This document shows positions 43,111-53,125 of a stretch of DNA of 64,000 nucleotides, in pieces. Under the pieces are notes generated by a model. The model did not search any database. It had not been told where the DNA came from and saw only the letters and a list, made by a program, of their open reading frames with translations. Within the stretch, counting starts at the first letter, position 1, and every line of letters starts with the position of its first letter. This DNA is from Strigamia acuminata (taxonomy: Eukaryota > Arthropoda > Chilopoda > Geophilomorpha > Linotaeniidae), in contig OX442314.1 in assembly GCA_949358305.1 (NCBI GenBank), positions 12,517,060 to 12,581,059 of the forward strand, read 5' to 3'. A program made the position numbers and the translations under genes.

Positions 43111-44899
43111 ATTGGTGGCCCGTCCTGGGATAGAATTTTTTTTTTACAACAAAACGAATGTTTTTTAGGAGAATTTTTGTTTGTTGTTTGTGAAATTTAA
43201 GTTTGAATCCCGAGACCTGGTTGTGAAATATGGGTATTGGACCTGGTTGTGGACTGCTGAGGCCAGTAGTTTGATACAACCATCCAATATACGGACCCTG
43301 TTGACCAAACCTTGGTATTTGCGCGTGCTAACTGGGTGTAGTTGGACTGACGGTGTGTGGCGAAGTCGAGTCCGGAGGTTATTGGAGGCATGCGACCCAA
43401 TGCCGAAAGAACAACTGCAGGTTGAGCATTGTTGCGATACCATTGCGTATCATTTCATTTTTTGGGTAGGTTGCCTGGATTGTTGACTTAATTAAGAAAA
43501 CATTTCCAGAATGCTTACCAACCTTATTATTTCTATTTTTGGTGAAAAGGACCTAAATGTTGGACCGTTTGCATGTGTCATTGTGATGTGGAGCCACACG
43601 GGCAGTGTTCACGTGCATAAACTGTCGCTTCATGGGTCGGGCGTAGTGCGTACGATGTATCAGCCCGAAAGTATTGGTGGAGCGCTAGTATTTGTATGAC
43701 AGAGCGGACAGATGGCTAGATGATTCGGAGTGATGCCTGAAGAGGTCAAATGTAAAAAGTTCGGTGCAAATACCTTGGTTCATCGCCTTGGAAAAAACTA
43801 GTATGCACACCAAGCATGAGTAAAGGTTAGGTATATGACTGCGGACTTTCCCTTGCTTTCTTGCACCAGTGGATGTTAAAGATTGGAAACTGTGAATTTT
43901 TTCTTACTTTTTAGAACTAAATTAAGTTTCTGTCCGCAACTACAACCACTGGGGTCTGGGAGATAGGAGAGCGGCCGGCAAGATGGTAAATTGTCGGTGA
44001 CGTGCTCAAAGGCACTCCAATAAACGAGTGCAGTCAGAATGGCTAGAACATTGTATTTAATGTGGTGAATCCATGGCTGTACCTTTCAAAATTCTTTTCA
44101 TTTTTCACGTGCCTACTCAACTTCCATCGATTCTCGTCTCCAAGATGAATGGAATTGGCATTGCCCGAGAAATATCTACATCTCCAAAAAGACCTCTCTT
44201 GGCAATTTTCTTTTAATTCTTTCTCTTCTTCGAATTCTTTTCCTTCCATCCCGGGTGAAAACATGCAGCAGGGCACTTTCTAAAGTGATGAAATGTGGAA
44301 GCTTAGGAGCGGGCAGTAACGACGTTTGCTGTTTGACTTGTATCTCGCCAAGTGTTAAGCTTGGTTAGCCGCCAGCTGTGTGTCGAACTCAGACAGTTTT
44401 GCAGAAGAACTCTACTCTTCATTCGTTCTTTTGCTAAATTGCCAAACAAAAACCCCTCACCAAGATATTCACTTATCTTGGTGGAATCTGAGAGATGTGC
44501 AAACATTTCAAAAGATTCACACAAAAAAACAGGTGAAAAAACGTTTTGTATTTCAATTTTTGAACTGTTCTAGTTTTTTATCTTCTCAAAAGGAAGACTG
44601 GGAAACGAAAACAAACTTTAAAAAACCATTTGTTGTGCAAACAGGAATAAAAAACCAAAGTTTTTTGTCAAACTTCGACATGTGCGCAAGCACGTAACGC
44701 GAAAAAATGACTACGAAACGGGGTTTTATCCAAATTATTCCACTCAATTAACATTCGAGTAGATGGACTACCTGGTCAGGGACTTTTTTAAAAATTTGTG
44801 GAAGAGTTGTTAAAACAGCAACGGGACTTAGCAAATAGTGTATGACCCGTCTCCGGTAATGATCAGTCACTACGAAATCGAAAAAAAATGAAAATTGAA

Positions 44900-46600
44900 C
44901 AAATACCGACAAACACAAATTCAAAATAGATTAAGCTTTGTAATAGGGAAGTATGTTTATTCCCGGAAGTTACGATGGCCCAGTTGAAAAGTTTAGTGTT
45001 TACAGGACATAAATTCAACCAAAAAAAAAAAAAATGGATATTTTTGACCAAAAAGCAAAAAAATCCAAAGTGTTTGAGAAATCGAACACAAACCAAACGT
45101 TTTATAACGAAACGACCTGTTTTTATTTAAAAATAAGTTGTTACAATCATAGAAATCTTTCGACGAAGGATATTTACCAGAAAGATTGAGTTTTTTCCGA
45201 AATTTTCCCAAATTTTGCTGCAAAAATCAACCTTTTTGGCGAAAAACAACGTAAAATCGATGAATTAGGTTCGCAAAGAGTGGAGAATCACCACAAATCA
45301 TTCCAAAACCGGAAAAATCAAACGAAAATCCATTTTCTTGCCCGGAACAATGACGATTTTTGCTTCGGCAAAGCCGCACGGTTGCAACAAGCAACACGCG
45401 CAAAAGCACCGCCGATACGAGACAATCGACTTCCCGGCAAGACAAATGAAGGAAACGAACACTTTTTCGACGATTCGGCTTGTTTAAAACTAAAAAACGA
45501 ATGGAATCACCGGTAAAATGAGTTCAAAAAACCTTTTTGCACCAAAAATGACAATTCTTGACAGATTTCGACCACGTGGTTTTCCGCGAAAATGGCCGAA
45601 AATTTGAATCAAGAAACGATCGTTTTAATGCGGAAAAGTAAAAAAAAAAAAAAGCACGAAGGGATTGATGTGATTTAACATCACAAACCACTCCGGATTC
45701 AAATAAAAACCGATTTGGCACAATTTTTGTCAAATAAAACAGAGGTTTTCGCCAATTTTTGAAAGCGTGGTTGACGGCACGCAAACCAAAATAATCGCCG
45801 CGAAAACAACGATCGTGCCTAAAAGTAAGTTTGAGTTGGGATAAAGTGGTAAAAGGCACCACAAACCTTCCCGACAAAAGAGTTTAATAATTGTAAACGT
45901 GTTTCGGGCGGAAATTGACGTTTTCACCGATTTTTTTTTTTTTTTTTTGACCGCTTGGTTCGGGCGAATCAACGAAATTGCCGCGAAAACAATCAATTTT
46001 TTCCCGAAATACAGGTAATTGCTAAGGATAACGTGATTAAACACCGCGGAACGTCCCGAGAATTATAATACAAGCATTTTTTATGTTTTTTCACCGGGAA
46101 ACGGACATTTTGCCAGATTTTTCAAACACGAGATTTATCGCCTCGTACGAGAGAAATTGCCGCAGAAAACGATTGTTTTCTCGTGGAAAATGTGAAATTA
46201 AGAATGAATATTGTGGTTGCTACCCACAACACTATGAAAAACCCATAAATTGACTTTTTGGAAAGAAATGAACGTTTCGGCCGAATTTCGACCGCGTGGA
46301 TCACCGCCGCTCGTAAACAAATTTACCGCAAGAAACGATCGTTTTCTGGAAAAGAAGATCAAAAACACGGTTTTTAGATCGAAATGAAGTGGCGAAAACC
46401 ACAAGACCATTTAGAAATCCAAAAAAACCGAGTTACGAAACATTTTTGACCGAGAAATTGTTTAAAATGGCCGCTCGGACTTTGTGGTTAAAAACCACTG
46501 AAAATCGAATTTTGGCCACCAAAAACATATTTCGAAGCAAAAAAAGAACCATTTTTAGAATAAAAGACAACAAAACACATGTTTTAAATAGGTTTAAGTT
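44900..46600. repeat. Degenerate ~180-bp tandem array with hairpin motif
   Basis: A recurring landmark, TTTCGACC-GCGTGG-type, is found at about 45566, 45758, 45945, 46115 and 46286 (spacings 192, 187, 170, 171). It is followed each time by AAACGATCGTTTT-type words and by a small inverted repeat: GTGGAGAATCACCAC (45280), TGTGATTTAACATCACA (45671), GTGGTAAAAGGCACCAC (45847), TTGTGGTTGCTACCCACAAC (46209), GTGGCGAAAACCAC (46388), GTGGTTAAAAACCAC (46484). Loop sequence varies while the stem pairing persists. Function unknown. Confidence 0.65.
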
Positions 46601-46837
46601 ATTTTTTATTAAAAAATCTGGAAAACTGAATAAAATAAAATGTTTATACTTTATTTGAAAAAAAAAAAAAAAAAAAGGAAAAAATGTAAAAATCAGAATT
46701 CATTCTATTTGCTATCAACGGATTAACAGATTGCTGGGAGTTTATCCCTAAATTCCTAAGAAATCAACGATGACAAGTGTGATGTCATAATCCTCGAACA
46801 ATAGAACAGGAAGTCACATGGCAAATTCTACTCGGCT

Positions 46838-46910
46838 ATGATTGGTTGTTGAGAGAACAATGGGCAGACAGGATATATAAGTCTCAGCTCTAGCTCAGTT
46901 CACTCAGTCC
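46838..46910 (+). promoter_or_regulatory. Internal TATA/initiator promoter just before gag
   Basis: ATTGGTTG (inverted CCAAT) at about 46839, GATATATAAG (TATATAA 46874-46880) and two TCAGT initiators (46895-46899 and 46904-46908; the second puts the start about 32 bases from the TATA box). A GTGATGTCATAA word at about 46780 recalls the CRE in the LTR. Transcription from here would begin about 20 bases before the gag ATG at 46926. Confidence 0.5.
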
Positions 46911-46925
46911 CTTCTTGACGACTAC

Positions 46926-48509
46926 ATGGTTCAGACCAGGAATAAACAATATCCCGAAATAAACCAAGCTAGTGATCAGAACGAACCCCAACCACTCAAC
47001 CAAGAGAATTTATCTGTTTCCGACCCTAATATTGCAACACCAGCAGTAAGAATGGATCAAGCAACGGTCGATGGAATTGCGGCTATTTTACAAGTAGACC
47101 CCGACACCATTACGACCCCGGCAGAACTAGCCGTAGCACTTACGCGAATAGCGACGGAAAAGGCCGCAGTTGACCAACAGCTACAGACTGCACAAGCGCA
47201 GTTAATAGCTAACAATCAACAGCAGGCCCAAAATGGTACATTGCAACAGGGGGGGAATCAGTGGCTGCCACAGCAACAGACCCCTCCCTTGCAGCAAATA
47301 AATGGCTTGCCGCAATTAAATCATGGATACCCACCACCCGGTTCTCAGCATTATAATTGGCAACAATCACAAAATGCTTATAACCAACCGGGATGGATGT
47401 CACCCAGAACTTGGTCACCAGCACCCAGTTGGCAACCATCAACTGCAGGTACACCATCATCCTCAGGCGGACATAATATCCTATGGACAATGCCAGTCCC
47501 TCAAACGTCTGGTGTTAGTGGTGGAAGTCAAGCCCCAAACTCAACTCCACCCACAACATCAACAGCGACTCCGAATACTGTGAAACCGTTTGACAAGCAA
47601 GCTTTTGCACGAACGGTTATGCAAATTCGTATGGACCCTTACACTGGAGATCGGTCTAAGGCCAGAGTTTTTCTCATTAGCCTAAGACAAAGTCTCAGCT
47701 TTGTAGAAGAGCACTTGAACTATATTGCAATTAACCATATGAATGCTTTCATGAAAGGGGAAGCACACGCTTGGTTAACGCAAAGTATGTCCTTTACAGG
47801 ATGGAACGACTTCGAAATGAAGTTTATAAAACGCTTTGCACCTTGTGACTCGCAACTAATGACTGAGATTGACAAAATCAAACAGTCAGAAGGCATGTCA
47901 CCAGTGCAACTCGTAAACGCAATGGAAGAGCTTTTTGTTCAACTTCATGTCCCGATAGCAGATGAGGAAAAAACGATGAAAGCACTCCTTGCAATGACAG
48001 AAGAGACAAGGCGGTGCATTAAGGTTGCAATTGTGTATGATCACACATGGGCAAACCTGAAATGGGCTTGCTCAGCAACAGAGAACACTGCCAGGGAAGC
48101 AGAAAGACTTGGTAAATTGTTGTCAAATCAACAAAAAACACCATCATCAACGGTTCAAAGTTTAGTACCAACCACGGTTGCATCAACTAAAGAACCACTG
48201 CATCCATATGCTAGCAGGAAGGCGTTTGAAAAACCGCAACCAGCTAAAGCACTGACAAAAACAGGAACTACTGCAAGTAATATCTTGTCAGACTACGCAA
48301 CAGCACCTAAATCAGGCGGCTGCTTTATCTGTGGAGGGCAACATTTTAAAAGAGACTGCCCACTACGAGAAAAGAGCAAGCAAACTTTGCAGGCACATCA
48401 GGCTGCATTAGTCGCTGAATTAGAATCTGTTAACGAACGATTCCAAGCAATGTGCAGTGACGAACCAGATGAGGGAAACGAGTCAACGCAGTCATCAACC
48501 ACGAACTAA
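46926..48509 (+). CDS. Gag of the 11 kb Gypsy
   Basis: 527 residues. A Q/N/P-rich N-terminal part (about 90-220, including runs of QQQ) leads to a capsid-like region (about 225-400, VMQIRMDPYTGDRSKARVFL, WLTQSMSFTGWNDFEMKF), then a zinc knuckle near residue 466 (CFICGGQHFKRDC, spacing C-x2-C-x3-H-x4-C). It should form the particle that packages the RNA. The frame is intact; its stop codon overlaps the next start codon as TAATG. Confidence 0.88.
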   Translation: MVQTRNKQYPEINQASDQNEPQPLNQENLSVSDPNIATPAVRMDQATVDGIAAILQVDPDTITTPAELAVALTRIATEKAAVDQQLQTAQAQLIANNQQQAQNGTLQQGGNQWLPQQQTPPLQQINGLPQLNHGYPPPGSQHYNWQQSQNAYNQPGWMSPRTWSPAPSWQPSTAGTPSSSGGHNILWTMPVPQTSGVSGGSQAPNSTPPTTSTATPNTVKPFDKQAFARTVMQIRMDPYTGDRSKARVFLISLRQSLSFVEEHLNYIAINHMNAFMKGEAHAWLTQSMSFTGWNDFEMKFIKRFAPCDSQLMTEIDKIKQSEGMSPVQLVNAMEELFVQLHVPIADEEKTMKALLAMTEETRRCIKVAIVYDHTWANLKWACSATENTAREAERLGKLLSNQQKTPSSTVQSLVPTTVASTKEPLHPYASRKAFEKPQPAKALTKTGTTASNILSDYATAPKSGGCFICGGQHFKRDCPLREKSKQTLQAHQAALVAELESVNERFQAMCSDEPDEGNESTQSSTTN

Positions 48510-48781
48510 TGGTTGAGGACTGCGGTGGCCGAGCCTCGATTTTAACTCAATTGGAAGAGGATGCACTGGATGATATATTTAATGAAATACAATCATACGA
48601 CAAGCACCCTTTTGCTGCATTAAACGGTCCTATAATAAAAGACACCATTGCAGTAGCCATGAAGAGTAAATCCAGTAAACTCCCTTACATGAAAGTGGAG
48701 TTAAACGGTATAAAAACTACGGCACTACTAGATTGCGGCGCTTCGGCACCCTACATTAGGGTGGAATGGTTAAGAAATTAG
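48509..48781 (+). CDS. Gypsy short frame with protease active site
   Basis: 90 residues starting at the ATG that shares its A with the gag stop (48507-48511, TAATG). The C-terminal half begins the aspartic protease with LLDCGAS (Asp, Cys, Gly). The frame ends at 48781 while the rest of the protease continues in another frame from about 48760. No canonical slippery heptamer was seen in the 22-nt overlap, so this second frame change looks like an indel rather than programmed frameshifting. Confidence 0.7.
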   Translation: MVEDCGGRASILTQLEEDALDDIFNEIQSYDKHPFAALNGPIIKDTIAVAMKSKSSKLPYMKVELNGIKTTALLDCGASAPYIRVEWLRN

Positions 48782-50418
48782 GCCTAACTAAAATGATTGA
48801 GCCATGTACTGAACGTCGCGAAGTCATGACTGGTGACAGGGTAACAGTCCCAATTGGCCAAATTACATTAACCATGAAGTGGCCTACTGGAGAAAAAGCA
48901 ATCAAGTTCCCGATCCTACCAACAGCCTCTTGTTTTATACTATTAGGTTGTACTTGGATTGGTGCAAACAAGATTGAAATAAGTGTTCATAGAAAAGTTT
49001 GGTATCACATCGATTTTAAAGACACCCTCTATACTTTCGACGATAATACCACAAACTTTGAAATGGCAGAATCCATAGTAGGTGAATGGGAGAAATTGAT
49101 AAGTTTCCACGCAAAACCATCAGGGCAGTCGCTTGAAGAAAAACTTCTGGTAAACTGCAAACTCCCACAACATCAAAAAACAAGGTTGAAAACTTTAATT
49201 AGTAAATACAACAAAGTTTTTAGTGATGAAGCAGGTTGTCATCCAACCTTGGAACATGCGATTCCAACAGGTAATGCGCCAGCATTTAAATGCAAAGACA
49301 GACCAATAAATCCTGCAAAAGCGGAGTTATTACGAGATCTTGTCACTGTTTTATTAAAATCTGGGTGGGCAGAAAGATGCGAAAGCAGCTACAAAAATCC
49401 ACCCGTGATAGTAAAGAAAAAAGAAGGCACGTATCGACTTTGCATAGACTTCAGGTGGCTGAATAAGATAACGGTTAAGGATGTCTACCATATGCCACCC
49501 ATTACCATGATTTTAGCCTGCCTAGGAGGAAAATGTTTCTTTTCAACACTGGACTTGACCAAGGGGTATTATCAAATAAAGCTGAAACCCTCTGACCGTC
49601 CAAAAACAGCATTTGCAACTCCAGACGGGACGTTCCAATTTACAAGAATGCCCTTCGGACTCTGTAATGCACCTAGTGCTTTTCAGAGAATGATGGATGA
49701 AGTGCTGGGAATTTCAAAGCATAAATGGGCCATGGCATACTTAGATGATATAATTATCTTTAGTAATACCTTTGAGGAACATTTAATCCACTTAGAAGAT
49801 ATCTTTAAGCGCTTGAGGAAGAACAATCTAACAGCAAGCCCTGATAAGTCTTTTCTATGCTCAGAGACATTGGATTTCCTGGGTTTCACAATTTCAAACC
49901 AAGGTTACAGTCCAAATGGCTCAAAAGTGGAGGCTATTGTAGCATATCCGGCACCCAAAAATGTTAAACAACTACAACGTTTTTTAGGAATGGTTGGATT
50001 CTATCAGCCATTAATCCACGAATGCAACATTACTTCAAAGCCATTCTACGTGCTCCTTAAAAAAGACGTGCAGTGGAATTGGTCAGAAGAATGTATAGTA
50101 GCTTTTGCAACTCTTAAACGTCAGCTCGCGCATGGGATCACGCTGCCTTTGCCCGATTTTGACCGACCTTTCATCATTCACACCGATGCAAGTTCGGGCG
50201 GACTTGGCGCAGTCCTCATGCAGGCTGACGATGAAGATAAAATCAGGCCAGTAGCATATGCAAGCCGCACTCTACAAGGTGCAGAAGCAAATTACGGAGC
50301 TACTGAACTAGAATGTTTAGGAGTTATCTGGGCGGTTTATAAATTTAAACCTTATGTAGAATACTCCACTTACACTCTAGAAACTGACCACCAAGCTCTG
50401 AAATGGCTGATGTCTTAA
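48766..50418 (+). CDS. Gypsy pol: protease end, reverse transcriptase, RNase H (to stop)
   Basis: 550 residues from an internal ATG; the true product would be a fusion with what lies upstream. The protease C-terminal part has FPILPTASCFILLG. Reverse transcriptase motifs are CIDFRWLNKITVKD, the first catalytic Asp in TLDLTKGYYQIKL, FGLCNAPSAFQ and the YLDD box at about residue 325. RNase H starts near HTDASSGGLGA (about 470) with LETDHQALKW near the end. An in-frame TAA at 50416-50418 cuts RNase H short; the same frame then stays open to 52185. Confidence 0.9.
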   Translation: MVKKLGLTKMIEPCTERREVMTGDRVTVPIGQITLTMKWPTGEKAIKFPILPTASCFILLGCTWIGANKIEISVHRKVWYHIDFKDTLYTFDDNTTNFEMAESIVGEWEKLISFHAKPSGQSLEEKLLVNCKLPQHQKTRLKTLISKYNKVFSDEAGCHPTLEHAIPTGNAPAFKCKDRPINPAKAELLRDLVTVLLKSGWAERCESSYKNPPVIVKKKEGTYRLCIDFRWLNKITVKDVYHMPPITMILACLGGKCFFSTLDLTKGYYQIKLKPSDRPKTAFATPDGTFQFTRMPFGLCNAPSAFQRMMDEVLGISKHKWAMAYLDDIIIFSNTFEEHLIHLEDIFKRLRKNNLTASPDKSFLCSETLDFLGFTISNQGYSPNGSKVEAIVAYPAPKNVKQLQRFLGMVGFYQPLIHECNITSKPFYVLLKKDVQWNWSEECIVAFATLKRQLAHGITLPLPDFDRPFIIHTDASSGGLGAVLMQADDEDKIRPVAYASRTLQGAEANYGATELECLGVIWAVYKFKPYVEYSTYTLETDHQALKWLMS

Positions 50419-52185
50419 GAAGACCCGGCAGGCCGCTTAGCTAGATGGGCAATGAAGTTACAGCAGGAAGATTTTGTAATAAAATACAGAAAAGGAACTG
50501 ATAATACTGTGGCGGATGCTCTTTCCAGGATAAATCTTGATGACGATTATACGACAGCAAGAAAATATCCCGAAGAAGAAAACAATCCACCACAAGAAAC
50601 AGCACTGTTTATTTTGGATGCACGGATTCAAGCAATCTCAGCAACCAGAATGGCAGCAGAGCAGAGATTGGACCCAGAATTATCAAAAATCATTGAGTGG
50701 TTGGAAATTGACAACCTCGAGGATGATGAAATCTGGAAACAAGTCCCACAACACTTTCTGCCAGTAAAGTCAGATTTAGCAATAAATAAAAATGGGGTAC
50801 TAATGATCAATTCACCCTATAAATCAGATTTTTTCCTGACAGAAATAGAGGATGGTGCTGGTCTTAAAATACTTGTACCAAAATCACTCCAAACTCACTG
50901 CCTACGGTTGGTACACGATCACCCAACAGCAGGCCATGGAGGAGTTGATGTCACTTTTGAAAGACTCAAACGAGCATATTTTTGGTTCGGCATGCGTAAG
51001 CAAGCAAGAACTCATGTAAATTGCTGCGAACGCTGTCAAAAGTGCAAGCCTATTCAAAGAAAACCAAAAGGTTTGATGATTCCCACCTCACCCAAAATTG
51101 GTAGATTTGAAAGAATTGGCATTGATTTTATTGGCCCAAAGGTCCGTACTAAAAACAGAAATAGGTGGCTATTAGTCATTGTCGATTACGCAACGAATTG
51201 GGTTGAAATTGTTCCCTTGCGCAGTGCAAAAATTGCATACGTCGTACCCATTCTTAAGCACTTTTTCGAAACACATGGGTGCCCTCGTTTTATCGTAAGC
51301 GACAACGGACCCCAATTTGTTTCCGATGTTTATGAGGCATTATGTAGGGATGCGGGAATAACAATCCTGAAAACAACCCCATATCATCCTCAAACAAACT
51401 TGACGGAGAGAATAAATAGAAACATCAAGATTATGCTTCAAATATTCACCTCTGAACACGATCAGTGGGATCGGTGCATTGGCGATATAAATTTTGCCTT
51501 GCGCACTGCACCCTCAGTAACAACTGGTTTCACACCAGCAATGCTTACTTTTCTAAGAGAATTGAGGCCTTGGTGGGACAATAGGGACATCTCTTATGAC
51601 GCCCCATTTGACCCAAACCAACCTCAGGATGCCCAAAGAATGTTGGTTGCAAGATCCAAAGTTTTAATGCAGGCAGCAATTCGTAATAAATTGCTTGCAC
51701 AACAAAAACAGAAAGGATATTACGACCAACATCGTAGCAATGACACATTCAAAAAAGATGATCTGGTTTTGAGAAAAACCCACGCTCTTTCGAATGCTGC
51801 AAAAGGTTACACAGCTTCACTTGAGGACAGATACAAAGGTCCATTTGTCATCACTGAAGTAAAAAGCCCGAATGTTTACGTGATTGCCAAGCCAATTACT
51901 TTACAAACAATTGGACCAGTAAACATAGTCGAATTGAAACGATTCATACCCGACTATACTGCAGTGAAATGGCCTGTCACAGAGGTTGATGAGGATAATT
52001 ATTACCCAACAACAACTTCAGAACAAAACATTGTTCCTCAGACCACACCAATTGCAGAAACTGTTGAAAAATCAACAAAAACGGCGAAGCCCCCTCAAGT
52101 CCAAGCACCGGTACAGCAACCTGAACCAGCAGTCAGGACTACGAGGTCAGGCCGACCAAATCGACTACCAATTCGGTTCCAATAG
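50419..52185 (+). CDS. Gypsy RNase H end and integrase
   Basis: Open frame continuing pol after the stop at 50416; first internal ATG at 50452 (577 residues from there). It begins with the RNase H tail (DNTVADALSRI), then the integrase HHCC zinc domain (HDHPTAGHGG about residue 155, CCERCQKC), and the DDE core: Asp in GIDFIGP (about 224), Asp in SDNGPQF (about 283), Glu in LTERINR (about 319), with spacing near 35 between the last two. The C-terminal part has a GPF-type SH3-like fold (YKGPFVITEV). All catalytic residues are present. Confidence 0.9.
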   Translation, partial: EDPAGRLARWAMKLQQEDFVIKYRKGTDNTVADALSRINLDDDYTTARKYPEEENNPPQETALFILDARIQAISATRMAAEQRLDPELSKIIEWLEIDNLEDDEIWKQVPQHFLPVKSDLAINKNGVLMINSPYKSDFFLTEIEDGAGLKILVPKSLQTHCLRLVHDHPTAGHGGVDVTFERLKRAYFWFGMRKQARTHVNCCERCQKCKPIQRKPKGLMIPTSPKIGRFERIGIDFIGPKVRTKNRNRWLLVIVDYATNWVEIVPLRSAKIAYVVPILKHFFETHGCPRFIVSDNGPQFVSDVYEALCRDAGITILKTTPYHPQTNLTERINRNIKIMLQIFTSEHDQWDRCIGDINFALRTAPSVTTGFTPAMLTFLRELRPWWDNRDISYDAPFDPNQPQDAQRMLVARSKVLMQAAIRNKLLAQQKQKGYYDQHRSNDTFKKDDLVLRKTHALSNAAKGYTASLEDRYKGPFVITEVKSPNVYVIAKPITLQTIGPVNIVELKRFIPDYTAVKWPVTEVDEDNYYPTTTSEQNIVPQTTPIAETVEKSTKTAKPPQVQAPVQQPEPAVRTTRSGRPNRLPIRFQ

Positions 52186-53125
52186 GAACCAACAATTGGC
52201 ATGAGAATTGAAAGTATTCTTGACAAACATTTTGAGTTTTAAGTTCAAAAGAACCCACAAACACAAAGAAAGCAGATGGCGGATCTGAGGATACCACACA
52301 AAATCCACATCAAACCACCATTACGATGATCAAACGACCAGGACCAAGGACGAGGGATCAACGTCAATCGAGGCTCTTTAGCTTCACAAGAAAAGAAGAA
52401 GACCTTTATTTTTATCATTAATAGTTTAACCCTTCCAACCCGAAAGAATTGGCTTCCCATCTCTCCCTAAGATGGGCATTATATGACCCAGATTCTGCGC
52501 ATGCGCAAAATCCGGGTCTTAAAGATTTCCGAAGGAATTTGGCCAACACGTGTGTTTTTGACAACAACAAAGATGGCCGCCACGACACCTGGTGGCAATG
52601 GTTGACATTAGCGGAGCCTGCTGATGATCATGATTTATGTCCTTTGGACTCCTAAGATGGGTCTTTTTTGACCCAGTTAAACTTTGAGTTCAAATTATAG
52701 AAAAACTTAAAAAATTAAAAAAGTTTCAACTGTGGTATAGTGTCTAGTGATGTTTCAAAGGAATAGTCAGCAAAAATCAGAGAGAAAAAAAAATTATTTC
52801 TTATAAAAATAATGATTTTTTTAAAACAGGGTCACAAAATGACCCATCTCAGGGTTGGAAGGGTTAAAAGAGAAATCTAATGTTTAAATCAATAGTTAAA
52901 ATAATGTTATGTTATCAAACCAATTGTCATGTCAAAATCTTTAATCAAATTTTCAATTTTGTGTATTAATTTTTCAAAATAATTTGCCAACTAGGGGTAG
53001 GTATCAAGTGTTTTTTCTGTGCTCCTCCAAGTCGTATAAATAAAAACATGGATCCCATAGTGGGAAGTGTTGCCCTGGCATTTTTCGAAAAAAGCACTTC
53101 GAGCCTTTTTCGAAGGGGGGGGAAA
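52186..53125 (+). other. 3' untranslated part of the Gypsy with purine tract
   Basis: No envelope-like gene is present after integrase. The stretch is interrupted by the piggyBac-type MITE and ends with the polypurine tract (GAAGGGGGGGGAAA, 53112-53125) where plus-strand synthesis would start. Confidence 0.75.
52430..52863. mobile_element. piggyBac-type MITE, 434 bp, TTAA duplication
   Basis: CCCTTCCAACCC at the left is exactly inverted at the right end (GGGTTGGAAGGG). TTAA flanks both sides (52426-52429 and 52864-52867), diagnostic for piggyBac. Inside, three copies of an AGATGGG...GACCCA hairpin or half-hairpin occur (52472, 52654, 52841). No transposase. It must be younger than, or arrived with, the Gypsy copy carrying it. 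Confidence 0.9.

Larger units (their letters stand above)
43111..46925 (+). other. 3.8 kb leader of the 11 kb Gypsy
   Basis: The stretch from primer-binding site to gag. It contains no open frame with a recognisable domain. The first 1.7 kb is unassigned, the part from about 44900 to 46600 is a degenerate tandem array, and the last 160 bases look like a promoter. Most Gypsy leaders are a few hundred bases, so this length stands out. Confidence 0.8.

Noticed and set aside
48760-48781. Programmed -1 frameshift site in the Gypsy protease
   Set aside because: No X-XXY-YYZ slippery heptamer in the overlap; an indel is the simpler reading.
52186-52429. Envelope-like third gene after integrase in the large Gypsy
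   Set aside because: No open frame of useful length and no signal or membrane segments; only untranslated sequence and a MITE.
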